Origin: Cryptomeria japonica
Lineage: Eukaryota; Streptophyta; Pinopsida; Cupressales; Cupressaceae
DNA: 64,000 nucleotides
Assembly (NCBI RefSeq): GCF_030272615.1
Contig: NC_081413.1
Location: forward strand, 22,322,501-22,386,500
Direction: 5' to 3'
The position numbers were made by a program, and so were the translations under genes. Below the pieces are notes generated by a model. It did not search any database. It was not told where the DNA came from and saw only the letters and a list, made by a program, of their open reading frames with translations. Shown one piece after another: positions 45,367 through 56,691 of the stretch (its first letter is position 1; each line of letters opens with the position of its first letter).

Positions 45367-46537
45367 TGTTGGCATTTTTTATGTTTATGTTGTGATTGTC
45401 ATTGATGGACACACACTTGTACTAAGAATCCCTTTATATGTATGAGCTAGAGCTCAACCGGTATTTGTTCCAACCGGTATGTTGTATTCTAGTCTTTAGA
45501 CTAGTGATTTTGCAGAATGTGTTTCTCGGTCTGAAGCGGCATGTCGACCCCAAGCGGTTTGTAGATCTCAATCGGTACAAGGGAGCAAAGCAGCATAACA
45601 CATTCTTACCAGTCTTCAGTTTTGTCAAACCGGCAACCAGTATTTTGTATGAACTGGTAATACTCTATGATGAGTTACCAACCGACATTTTGTGATGAGT
45701 TACCAACCCACCAATTGATTAACGGTGCCAACACAGTGACGGTGCTTTTTGTGTCGTGTTACTAAGTATGTCTAGATTCATTGAACCTAGGAAATTGTAA
45801 TGTAATCCTATTGGACTGACATGAAATCAAATTCCTTTAAAAGGACATCATGTCTAGGGTTTTGAGTGGTTGTTGCTGTTACTGAAAGGGTTTATGTTGT
45901 GGCTAGGGTTTAAGGTGATTGTTGAGTTGTTGTAAGAGCGATCGTATACAAGAAGATCGAGTTGTAAATAGAAAGAGATAGAGAATACTGAAGTAATGCT
46001 GAAATGCATTAGTAGTGAGCTTTACTAGATCTAATCAAGTAGTCTATGCTATAAGATAGATCAAACATTTGTTGATTACTCACCTCTTTGACAAGTCTGT
46101 AGCCCTTAACCGGGTAGGCCTCAAAGCCTTTGTAAAATCCTCTAACAAGGTGGTTCACTTCTGTGAATCTGAAATCCTATAACAAGGTAGTCTTTAATCG
46201 GACTTATCTCCTAACAGAGATTGAGATTCCTAACAGGATCTGTTCTGGTGAAGAACATTGTAAGACCTTAACCGGTCTGGTTTCTATTCTGGAGATAGTG
46301 ACTTGTGAGTTCCATCTCACTGTGGTTTTTTTCCAGTTGGGTTTCCACATCAAATATCTTGTGTTATGGTTGTATTGCTTTTGTGGGTGAATGCTTTATT
46401 CGCATTTTGGTTTGCATGTGTGATAATCGGTCTATCTGTTAGATTGTTTTATCGGTTTATCTTCAGACTGTGTAAGTGTTTAAGTACAGAGATTTTTGGC
46501 ATACTAATTCACACCCCCCCCTTCTTAGTATTCATCA
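45367..46537 (+). repeat. Element E 3' LTR
   Basis: Starts TGTTGGCATTTTTT and ends TATTCATCA. A few percent different from the 5' copy by eye. Confidence 0.92.
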
Positions 46538-46542
46538 ATGTT

Positions 46543-47089
46543 GGGGTATGTTTTGCCTAAGGGATGTTTTGCTTGGGTAAATTCTGTTTTGATAGATTTT
46601 GCTCAGGTATGTTTTGTTCAGGGTCATGTGCTTCCTCCTCTCTTTTTCGTTCTTGATAATTATAATGTCGAGACCTTGTTAGAAATATGTCAGTATCAAA
46701 GTCTTCAGGGAGTTTAACTCCTTTTCTTGTGAGCATGAGTAGGTATTTCTCTTTCTCATTTTCCATGAGTTTTTCCACAAGTTTTTGAAATGAAGCGCTT
46801 TCTTGACACTCTTGGAGGAGTTCCTCAGAAATTTCGGTGTCTTCTAGATTTGTACATTCGAAAGGGTTTGATAATCTTCGATCCATGCTGGACTCTGGTT
46901 GTGTTTCACTTTGTTTGTTTCGTTGAGAGCGAGTAACAACGGGTGTCTAGTAGAAACTTTTTGTAACAAAGGGAACAAACTCCTCTTCAATGTTTTTCTT
47001 AGGGGTTGGTGGTTTAAATCGAGGTATATTGTAAGTGATGCACACTGGGGAAGAAAGCCAGATTGATCTTTCTTGCTTGATTTAGGCAT
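46543..47089 (-). pseudogene. gag: Element C Gag, N-terminal part
   Basis: Minus strand. The likely start is ATG 47089 (MPKSSKKDQSGFLPQ). A frameshift near 47045 leads to ITYNIPRFKPPTPKKNIEEE, then a TAG, then TRSQRNKQ and the open stretch from 46886 (MDRRLSNPFECTNLEDTEI) to the junction with element E. The tail has Gln/Asn/Pro pentad repeats (NIPEQNLSKQNLPKQ). The gene continues at 38671 on the other side of element E. Confidence 0.7.
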
Positions 47090-47784
47090 TGAATGAATGG
47101 TAATTTTTGACAGAATGCTCTACTCCTCAATGGTTTTTTGTCAAATTCGTTTGTTTGTCTTGAAGATACAAGCGTATATGACAAACGAATGTGTGATGAG
47201 ATTTGAAGAGTTGGCAATTGATGTATAAAACTTTATTCCATTTGGAAAGTTTTAGAGAACTGGGTTGTTATTTCCTCAACTTAGTGTTATGATAAATACT
47301 CTTTCTTTTCAGAATATGAGGATTAGTCATGCACAAGTTGTCAATGGTTTTCTTTTCTTTATTTTGGATTTAGTTATCTTGTTTGAAAACTTAAGTTTTA
47401 CTTTATCAAATGAAGGTTTAGATGCCCCCTCAAGACAAAATGTGTCAAATGATATGGAATAAGAGCTTTCCCAATATAGAAACTCGATTTGATAACTTGG
47501 AGTTTAAAACAAGTATGTTGTTGGATAAAAATCCACTTGATTGAAGGACCTTTTGATACGTGCAATGATGTTTCCTGATTTTGATAGGAGAGATGTGCTT
47601 TATCTCTTGACTAGTTTTTGGATTTTGACAACTTTGTTTTACAAAAAACTTGCTTTTGGAGTAGTTTTGATACTTCAATTTTGATTCTCTATTTGAGGAA
47701 GGTCAAGCTAAGGAAAGAAGGCTTCCTAAATTGTTTTTAGAATTTTCAAAAATAGCTTCTGTTTTGCCCCCTATTTTCTCAGTT

Positions 47785-48155
47785 TCTCCTATGCGCTAAG
47801 CCAGAAACCCAATGCGCTACTGAATTTTCTCAATGTGCTAGGGAACAGACTCCATGCGCTAAGCTACCCTTTGTGATGCACTAACTAGATGGTTTAAATT
47901 TTCTTTGGCCTAAAAGGTTATGTTCTAATATGGTCTGCTAATGCACTAACTTAAGGTCTCAACGCACTAATTTTTGATCTCTAAGCACTATGTTTTTGCT
48001 TCAACGCGCCAAAATGTTTCTAGAAAGGGTTGAGTTTAAATTGCTAATTTTGGATTGATTATGCGCTAAAGTTTAGAATAAATGCGCTAAGTTGAAGCGC
48101 TTATGCGCTAAAATATGGTTTCCAAGCGCTAAGATGTTGTTCTTACGTGCTAAAC
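47785..48155 (+). repeat. TGCGCTAA-type periodic motif, cluster 1
   Basis: About 14 degenerate copies of ATGCGCTAAG (variants ATGCACTAA, AAGCACTAT, ACGTGCTAA), each followed by 10-20 bases of unrelated sequence, spacing about 20-35 bases. Confidence 0.75.
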
Positions 48156-49673
48156 TGCCCTGATAGTTTGATTTGGTGGTTTTTCTACAAATTTTTGAAC
48201 TTTGTTTTTAATGATGATTGCTGATTATCTAAAGTAATAAATGAAAGCACGACAAAAAAGAGGTAACCATTTTTCTTATTCTAAACAATGAGTGTATGTT
48301 TTGCAAGGATGTGTTCAAATCCCTAGTGTTTTAACAAGTTCCAGATACAACAAAATACACTTCAGTCAGACTCTTTATTGAAGAGTCATAAATAATACCA
48401 TAACCCACTAGTCTCGATACTCCATCAGCTCAAACAGCCTTGTCACCCCCTAGGGGGTGCCTATTTTTTTTCCTTTTGCCAGAAATTAACCCAAAGTGAA
48501 TTGCTTCACAATTGAGTAGTTATCTTGGGAGATATATGGTGAGCGATCTTGGGGGCGGATTCTTCCCCACCCTTGCACTATGATATTACAAATGTTTGGA
48601 TACTGACTTGGCTCAATGTTTCTAATGCTAAAGTTTGTAATCAGGCTTCCTGTTCGGCCATCAATGATAAAATCCCTCAGGAGGCTTCACAACCATTAGA
48701 ACAAAGGCTTTACGTATCTCAAGGATATTGGTGGAAGGCTAATCATTGTGCGCAACCATTGGGAAGTACTTTCATCACTTTCCACTTTTGATTATAGTGC
48801 ATTGGAACACTTGGCGTTAAATTCATTTCCCACTTAAGTCGTTCCCCTCACACCGGCCAAAAAATAGCTTTAAGAGTTGTTCAACTCCTCAGGAGGATAG
48901 GCCTTCTAAAAGATTTAATGCAATAAACAATGAAATCATAAGAGTGGTCTAACTTTTTGATCACCCAATTAAGGGGATAGCATATTCCTTCCACTTTGGA
49001 ATCAAAGCACACAAGTGTTTATTTTAAATTTTTATTGCAATGATTTGGTAAAATCTATATGGAGATATTGCTCCACAAAAATATGGTGTTTATTTTATCC
49101 CATCAAATTAGTGATTATCTGATCTAGTAAACGAACCTGGTGAAGAAAGCAAAACTTCAATTTTGTGTCAACAAAATAAAATCTGCAAAAGGGGAAGAAC
49201 TTCCCTCTTTAACTTTAATAAAATAGGACAAGTGTGATTCTTTTACTTTGCAAAAATTGAAGTTGATCCTTTTATGCAACAAAGGATGGTGAGGTTATTT
49301 TTAAAGCTCTTTTTACAAAAATAGAAAGATTGTCTTGTTCTTTTTAATAACCCAAAAGGAAAGTTTTTCTCCTATGAAAGCAAGAAAGATTTTTGATTGT
49401 GGTTCTTTTTATGTACCCAAATGAGATGTGAATTCAATTTTATTTAAATAAGAAATGAAAGGAATTTGAATCTTAACTAACTTAGAAAAGTTAGTAAAAT
49501 TTAAACTACTTTAATTTTAGCCTACATAGAATAGACTCCAAACCACCAATCAAATTGTTAGTAACCTGCAAAAAACCAGTCAATTAGTTAGCAAGAGGAT
49601 GGTTTCATGGACTTCAACAAGTCTAATTTTTTTTAAGTTTCTGTTACAAATTATTTCCCATTTTCTATCTGTG

Positions 49674-49930
49674 ATGCGCTATAGAATGCACTCTAAGCGC
49701 TACAAAAAACCTACGATGTGCTATCAAACGAACCTAAAGCGTTGAACTGTTAGCCCGATGCACTGTTCTGTTAAGTTCTCACACCGAGACTTACAAGAAA
49801 AATGTTAAAATCCAATGCGCTAAAAGAAGGTTTCTATGCGCTAGGAAATGAGTCCCACGTGCTGAACAGTATACCAGATACGCTAGAATATTAACCAGAT
49901 GTGCTAAGGGATGTTCCCCACACGCTAATT
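49674..49930 (+). repeat. TGCGCTAA-type periodic motif, cluster 2
   Basis: About ten copies of the motif of cluster 1 (ATGCGCTAT, AAGCGCTAC, ATGCGCTAG, ATGTGCTAAG), close to the PBS of element C. Confidence 0.75.
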
Positions 49931-49985
49931 CTCCTTTCCCGCGTACCTGCAAAGATGGTTAGATTCAAAAACCGATTTGATTTAT

Positions 49986-50011
49986 GGGGTTGAGCCCCAT
50001 GGTGGGCACCA
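49986..50011 (-). other. Element C primer binding site, tRNA-Lys type
   Basis: The minus strand reads TGGTGCCCACCATGGGGCTC and continues AACCCC. It matches the complement of the 3' end of a plant tRNA-Lys except for two substitutions and a missing base. It sits four bases inside the LTR end (50016). Confidence 0.75.
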
Positions 50012-50464
50012 GAAATGTATGTGAGAAAAGCGGTTCAATGAAACTCAATATCTGAAAATATTCAAAGGACTTGTCCACACACCCATGGGACTCTTGGTGA
50101 AAGTTATGGAGTCATTTGGAATGACTCAACTTCCCAAGGTGGGTTCCATGGTTCTCTATCTCACAAGGTCCTTCAAGCCAATGCCTTTCCTCCCAAATCA
50201 CTGAACAAAGTGACTTACGGATGACGAATGTAAGAACGAGGGAATCTTTAGATTAATTTTAACTTGAATGCATCCTATTTATACATGATTCTACAAATGA
50301 GTTAAACTATATTAAAAGATGACAAGATTAGTAATAATACTATCCTCACATGATATACTAGTTATATGATTTAAGCTATTGATAATAGAAATGCTCTAAA
50401 ATGCTTATTATATTAATTCCTATTACAAAGAGAGGCTATATGTATGCTAAAATTGAGTATAAGT

Positions 50465-51989
50465 TGTTGGCAATATAGCTTTATAACAGACAATGAAAGA
50501 TTGTTGACATTTCAATAAGGATATTGAGAAGGTTGTTGATGATTATGGATATAACTGATTAAAGATGTTTACTATCTTGATATTATTATTTTGTCATTGA
50601 TGTCAAGAAATTGATTTTCTAATTCAGTATGATGTTGCCATATCTTGAAAAGTATGATTTGAAGAATATAAAGATGTCAGTAAAAGACATAGAAAGAATA
50701 TGATGAATAAGGGGATGAATAAGGTATTCAATGGGCAACTATTACCGAGTCAGACAATGATGAGATCATGATGTTTAGATTGTTTTAACAACATACATAT
50801 GTTGTAAATTGTAAGGTTAATACTATACTATGTTACCAAGCAAAGAACCTAGTCGGTAATCCCTAAGGAACCTAGTCGATAAACCCTAAGGTTATCGCTA
50901 TCGATTAATGAAGGCGAAATGTCTACCGAGTGAAATTTAGTATTTACCAAGTTGTAACCGAGTTGCAACCAAGCTATAACAGAATACATTAAATGTTTAC
51001 ATGCGTTATTTAATGAAGGAAGCTAATGAGCTGGAACTGATTAAATGATTGGTATGCCGTGCATGAAGTTTGTTAAGAATCTAAGGCAATGGAAAGTTGG
51101 CATGAAGATCTACAATGCGATTGAACTGCAATACCCTAGCACAAGCTCCAAAAAATATATACAAGTTCCTAGGCGAGGTAAAACATTTTTAGATCGAAAG
51201 ATGCATTGAACCTGGACAAGATTGAAGATCTGATGGCTATGATTGATCATGGGAAATGTGATCAAGGAGATTAAATGGTTAGCTATTATTTATAAATAGG
51301 AAACTATTGATAAACAATGCACAGGGATGCTACATAGTGATTACCAAGCACAAAAGCTTGAAGATCTATTTGAATAACAGAGTATAGAAGCCTAGCAGAT
51401 GGACAAGATTAATTCTATGTCTAGATTGTATTGAATAAATAAGAATCTGCTTTAGCATTTTAGATGTGAAGTTGCAGATAGATTTTTATTACTGTTATTT
51501 TGTGAAAGTGACAGAAAATCTCTTAACCGAGTGGACTTAACAATCTTATTTGTAAAACCCTCTAGCAAGGTGACATTCTGATTGAGTGTTTGAAATCCTT
51601 TAACAAGGTCACTTCTAACAAGGTGAAGATCCTAACAAATCTGAGGGAAATCCCTTAACCGGATCACATCTAGCAATGTGTTTGTAATCTTTAACAGGAT
51701 TTGCTTTTAACTAAGCATACTCTAGAAGAGTATATTTCTTAGTGGGTCTGAAATCCCACAGTGGTTTTTCCCTATTTGGGTTTCCACGTTAAATATGGTG
51801 TTATGAGGTTTATGATGTTTATATGCTTTTGAGTTTGCATGTTTAATAGTTTTGGTTATATTACTAAAGTATATGTTACCGAGGTTGAATCTGATGTTTT
51901 TATGGAAGATTAAGGTTGTATGATTCACCCCCCCCCTCTCATCTTGTTGGCTATTGGATCTATACTTACATTAAGTATTAGAACTATCA
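50465..51989 (+). repeat. Element F 5' LTR
   Basis: Starts TGTTGGCAATATAGC and ends AGAACTATCA. TATA box TTTATAAATAGG is near 51290. Downstream it carries the CCTCTAGCAAGG-type periodic motif (51545-51680), CCACAGTGGTTTTTCCC and a C-rich run near 51928. Confidence 0.92.
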
Positions 51990-51990
51990 A

Positions 51991-52008
51991 TTGGTTTTAA
52001 AGCTTTGG
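51991..52008 (+). other. Element F degenerate primer binding site
   Basis: TTGGTTTTAAAGCTTTGG stands where TTGGTATCAGAGC is expected one base after the LTR, so the initiator-Met site has decayed. Confidence 0.6.
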
Positions 52009-52053
52009 ACTCTGGAAGAAAATTTTAAAGGCACTTGAGTTAAAGATCCAAAG

Positions 52054-54866
52054 ATGTACAAGAGGGATGCACTGAAGCTAAACAAGTCAAGTTTCTCTAC
52101 ATGGTAGAAAAGGATGAAGTTGCACCTTTCAGGAGTTGGAGAATATGTTGTATACTATCTGGAGAATGATTTTGTTACACCAAGCACCTATCCATTGACT
52201 ATGGAAGAGATAAAGGCAAAGCAAGAACATATTCAAGCAATGATTGAAATAACATCTGCATTGACCGATTCAAAGTTTAATGATCTAGAAGGCTGCAATG
52301 ATGCAATGGCTATGTGGGATAAGCTCATATCAGTATATGGAGGAGATGAACATGTTCAAAGAGAAAAAGTAGATAGTCTAAGAGGACAACTTGAATCTAT
52401 GAGGATGAATGAAGGTGAGAACATAATCCAGTACAGTACAAGACTAAAGGAGATTGTCAATCAAATCAAAGGAGCAGGTGGAACCATTGAAGAGAAGGAC
52501 ATAACAAGTAAAATGTTAAGAACCCTTCTACCAGCTTATGCAATCCGAGTCTCTGCAATCAATGAAATGAGGTCTGTACAAAATATGCCAGTTTCTTTAG
52601 ATGCTACTATTGGTAAGCTACATGCATTTGAGTTAAGTAACTTTGATAATAGTGGATCTTCGGTAAATAAAGTTGAATCTGCATTTAGTTCTTTTCATCT
52701 TGATGAATCTAATGATTTCAATGAAAGAAAGTATAAGTACTCTGAAGGAGATCATAGTGGAGCAAGTGAAAGATTTCACAAGAACATGGAAGAAGTACAC
52801 AAACTATATGAGGAAATTAGAAAGCAAGAAGAGTTTGAAGCACTATTAGCCAAAAGGTTACCGAGAGGCAAAGGTAAGTATAAAGGAAAACTACCTTTGA
52901 AATGTTTCAATTGTGATAAGATAGGACATATGGCTTCTAACTATTCTGACAAATATTTTACTGAAAAGAGAGATTACCGAGATGACAAACAGAAAGACAA
53001 TCATTATAGAGGACGTCGAGACTTCAGAAGAAGAGATAGAAAGACATGCTTAATAGTTGATGATGAATCCAATGATGATAAATCAGATGAGACTGATACA
53101 TAGGAAGTAGTTTATGAGGCTATCAAAGATGGATCAGATGAAGAAAGCTATGAAGAAAAAGCCCTAATATCTCACATAAACACTAATGATTCTTGGATCA
53201 TAGATAGTGTATTCTCACATCATATGATAGGTGATAAACACAAGTTTGTTATATTAGAAGATTATGATGGAGGCTATGTTAGATTTGGTAATGATGAACC
53301 ATGTCCGGTGAAAGGTAAAGGATCTATAACACTTCTTGATAATGCAAGATGCAATGATGTTTATTGGGTTGAAGGTTTGAAATACAATTTGTTGAGTGTA
53401 GCACAGCTAATCAACACAGGTTACCGAATAGAATTTCAGAAATGAATTGTCAAAGTTCATGACAAGAATGGAAAGTTAGATGCTACCGGGACACAAACAA
53501 AAGGTAACACATTTCACCTTGACTCAACTCAAAATAAGTGTTTGTATGCAAAGATAGATGATACCTGTTTATGGCATAAAAGGTTTTGTCATGTAAATTT
53601 TGATAATCTGAACAAAATGAGTAAGAAACACCGAGTAAGAGGTCTACCGAGTCTTGAAAAACCTGAGAATGCTATGTGTCGAGGATGCCAGATGGGTAAG
53701 ATGACAAGATCAAGCTTTACAAGTAAGTCTTACACTTCTAAGGGAATTTTAGATCTAGTGCATACTGATCTTTGTGGTCCTATGAAATTTCAAAGTTATT
53801 ATGGTGATAAATATTTCATATTATTTGTGGATGACTATACAAGGATGATGTCGGTAATGTTTGTAAAAGAAAAATCAGAAGCTTTTCAAATATTTAAATG
53901 GTACAAGGCAAGAGTTGAAAATGAAACAGGAATACAACTGAAATGTCTTAGATCAGATAGAGGAGGAGAGTTCACATCTGATGAGTTCAACTTATTTTGC
54001 AATGATCATGGTATTAAAAGACAAGTCTCTGCACCGAGAACTCCACATCAGAATGGAATAGCTGAGAGAAGAAACAGATCTATTGTGGATTGTGCTAGAA
54101 CACTGATGATTGAAAAGAAGGTGCCACAAACATTTTGGAGAGAAGCAATAAGCACAACAATTTACACCTTGAATCGAGTACAATTGAAGAAAGGTACTTT
54201 GAAGACACCATATGAAATCTGGTATGATAAGAAACCTAATGTTAGTTATTTTAAAATCTTTGGAAGTAGATGCTATGTTCACAAAGATGATAGAAATGGC
54301 AAGTTTGATTAGAAAAGTGAAGAAGGAACATTTCTAGGTTATTCTTCTAGAAGCAAAACATTTAAATGTCTGATCAAATCATCTAACAAAATAGTAGAAA
54401 GTGCAAATGTGAAAATTGATGAATTTGCAGAAAGAAATGATGAAGGAAATTCCAAGGAACTAGAAGACTATGATGAATTTGTCTATGTTCAACCAAGAAG
54501 TCTTACTGAGAAGACTGTTGAAGAAAATTAAGAGAATGTCCAGTTACCGAGTGATGAAGAAAATCATACAGAGCCTACCGAGCCTGTATTAGCCAAGTAT
54601 GTCAGAAGACATCATGCACCAAGTCAAATTATAGGAGATAAGGATGATCCAGTGATGACAAGGAACAAACTGAGATAGAACACATGTTTGATATCTAAAT
54701 TTGAATCGAGAATAGTGAAAGAGGCATTTAACAGTGAAGATTGGATAAATGCTATGACAAAAGAGATTGATCAAATCAAGGAGAAGGACACATGGATACT
54801 AATCCCAAGACCGAAGGACAAAAATGTAATTGGTACAAAGTGTATTTTCAGAAACAAAATGCTCTG
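52054..54866 (+). pseudogene. Element F Gag-protease-integrase-RT fragment
   Basis: A single frame with no frameshift but several stops (TAG 52105, TAG 53101, TGA 53443, TAG 54310, TAA 54528, TAG 54676). The original start is probably ATG 52054 (MYKRDALKLNKSSFSTW, then TAG). The copia Gag domain includes MWDKLISVYGGDEHVQ and MLRTLLPAYAIRVSAI; the zinc knuckle CFNCDKIGHMASNYSDK has Tyr for its last Cys. The protease site reads WIIDSVFSHHM, with the usual DSG altered to DSV. Integrase has LWHKRFCHVN and CRGCQMGK (HHCC), then DLVHTDLCGPM, FVDDYTRM and CLRSDRGGEF, and WREAISTTIYTLNR. RT has only its beginning: DWINAMTKEIDQIKEKDTW and VIGTKCIFRNK. The rest of RT and RNase H are deleted, so it cannot move by itself. 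Confidence 0.9.
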
Positions 54867-55149
54867 ATCAAGACAGACTTGATACACAACAACAAGAAAT
54901 CACTTCATACAGAAAGAAATTATGTTTTAGTTCTTTACTTTTTGGCATTGTTGTCAAAGGGGGAGAAGACTAATATTGGGGGAGAAGACTAAAAGAAAAC
55001 TGAGAAGACTACAGATTGGAAAGAAGATTGAAGAAAAGAGAAGAAGTCTAATGTATGGGGGAGAGCATTTCAGCATTTCAGAATCACAACAATCTGAATC
55101 TTTTCAGGTTAAATCAATTGGTTTTGCCATCAATGCCAAAGAGGGAGAT
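54867..55149 (+). other. Element F 3' untranslated region with repeated polypurine tracts
   Basis: Follows the RT deletion point. AAAGGGGGAGAAG and TTGGGGGAGAAG lie near 54956-54985, GGGGGAGAGC near 55058, and the terminal AGAGGGAGAT at 55140-55149. Confidence 0.7.
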
Positions 55150-56691
55150 TGTTAGCAATATAGCTTTATAATAGACAATGAAAGATTGTTGACATTTCAA
55201 TAAGGATATTGAGAAGGTTATTGATGATTATGGATATAATTGATTAAAGATGTTTACTGTCTTGATATTATTATTTTGTCATTGATGTCAAGAAATTGAT
55301 TTTCTAATTCAGTATGATGTTGCCATATCTTGAGAAGTATGATTTGAAGAATATAAAGATGTTGGTAAAAGACACAGGAAAGAATATATGAATAAGGGGA
55401 TGAATATGGTATTCAATGGACAACTATTACCGAGTCAGACAATGATGAGATCATGATGTTTAGATTGTTTTAACATCATACATATGTTGTAAATTGTAAG
55501 GTTAATACTATACTATGTTACCAAGCAAAGAACCTAGTCGGTAAACCCTAAGCAACCTAGTCGGTAAACCCTAAGGTTATCGCTATCGGTTAATGAAGGT
55601 GGAATGTCTACTGAGTGAAGTTTAGTATTTACCGAGTTGTAACCGAGTTGTAACCGAGCTATAACATAATACACTAAATGTTTACATGCATTATTTAATG
55701 AAGGAAGCTGATGAGCTGGAACTGATTAAATGATTGGTATGCCATGCATGAAGTTCGTTAAGAATCTAAGGCGATGGAAAGTCGGCATGAAGATCTACAT
55801 CACAGATTGAATTGCAATACCGTGGCACAAGTTCCAAAAAATATATGCAAGTTCCTAGGCAGCGTAAAACATTTTCAGATCAAAAGATGCATTGAACCTG
55901 GACAAGATTGAAGATCTGATGGCTATGATTGATCATGGGAAATGTGATCAAGGGGATTAACTAGTTAGCTATTGTTTATAAATAGGAAACTATTGATAAA
56001 CAATGCATGTGGGAAAGTGTATGCATAGGGATGCTACATAGTGATTACCAAGCACAGAAGCTTGAAGACCTATTTGAATAACAGAGTATAGAAGACCAAC
56101 AGATGGACAAGATTAATTCTATGTCTAGATTGTATTGAACAAATAAGAATCTGCTTTAGCATTTTAGATGTGAAGTTGCAGATAGATTTTTATTACTGTT
56201 ATTTTGTGAAAGTGACAGAAAATCTCTTAACCGAGTGGACTTAATAGTCTTATTTGTAAAACCCTCTAGCAAGGTGACATTCTGATTGAGTGTTTGAAAT
56301 CCTTTAACAAGGTCACTTTTAACAAGGTGAAGATCCTAATAGATCTGAGGGAAATCCCTTAATTGGGTCACATCTAGTAATGTGTTTGTAATCTTTAACG
56401 AGATTTTCTTTTAACCGAGCATACTCTAGAAGAGTATATTTCTTAGTGGGTCTGAAATCCCACAGTGGTTTTTCCCTATTTGGGTTTCCACGTTAAATCT
56501 GGTGTTATGAGGTTTATGATGTTTATATGCTTTTGAGTTTGCATGTTTAACAGTTTTGGTTATATTACTAAAGTATATGTTACCAAGGTTGAATCTGATA
56601 TTTTTATGGAAGATTAAGGTTGTATGATTCACCCCCCCTCTCATCTTGTTGGCTATTGGATTTGTACTTACATTAAGTATCCGAACCATCA
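55150..56691 (+). repeat. Element F 3' LTR
   Basis: Starts TGTTAGCAATATAGC and ends CGAACCATCA. It has about 17 more bases than the 5' copy, mainly an insertion near 56010. TATA box TTTATAAATAGG is near 55975. Confidence 0.92.

Larger units (their letters stand above)
38672..46537 (+). mobile_element. Element E: complete non-autonomous LTR retrotransposon with ORF1 and ORF2, 7.9 kb
   Basis: LTRs lie at 38672-39852 and 45367-46537. The flanks GTGTT (38667-38671) and ATGTT (46538-46542) match at 4 of 5 bases. The PBS TTGGTATCAGAGCC after the 5' LTR fits initiator tRNA-Met, as in Ty1/copia. Inside are ORF1 (coiled coil plus zinc knuckles), ORF2 (about 1,120 codons, unassigned), several GGGGGAG tracts and the final polypurine tract AAAGGGGGAGAT. 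There is no RT or integrase. It interrupts element C gag. Confidence 0.92.
47090..49985 (-). other. Element C leader (5' untranslated region), 2.9 kb
   Basis: Non-coding sequence between PBS and Gag on the minus strand. It contains two clusters of a TGCGCTAA-type motif (47785-48155 and 49674-49930) and a perfect 16-base palindrome at 48444-48459 (CACCCCCTAGGGGGTG). Long leaders are usual in Tat/Ogre elements. No ORF in it is convincing. Confidence 0.6.
50465..56691 (+). mobile_element. Element F: Ty1/copia (SIRE-like) element lacking most of RT and RNase H, 6.2 kb
   Basis: LTRs lie at 50465-51989 and 55150-56691, with exact TAAGT duplications at 50460-50464 and 56692-56696. A mutated initiator-Met PBS follows the 5' LTR. 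One frame carries Gag, protease remnant, integrase and the first part of RT, then breaks off near 54866. Repeated GGGGGAGAAG tracts and the polypurine tract AGAGGGAGAT precede the 3' LTR. It sits inside the 5' LTR of element C. Confidence 0.93.

Noticed and set aside
49986-50011. Possible tRNA gene fragment
   Set aside because: Only the 3' complement of a tRNA is present, beside an LTR end, which is what a primer binding site looks like; no cloverleaf.
50840-50900. Telomere-like AAACCCTAA in the element F LTR
   Set aside because: Only isolated copies within LTR sequence present in both LTRs; not a telomeric array.
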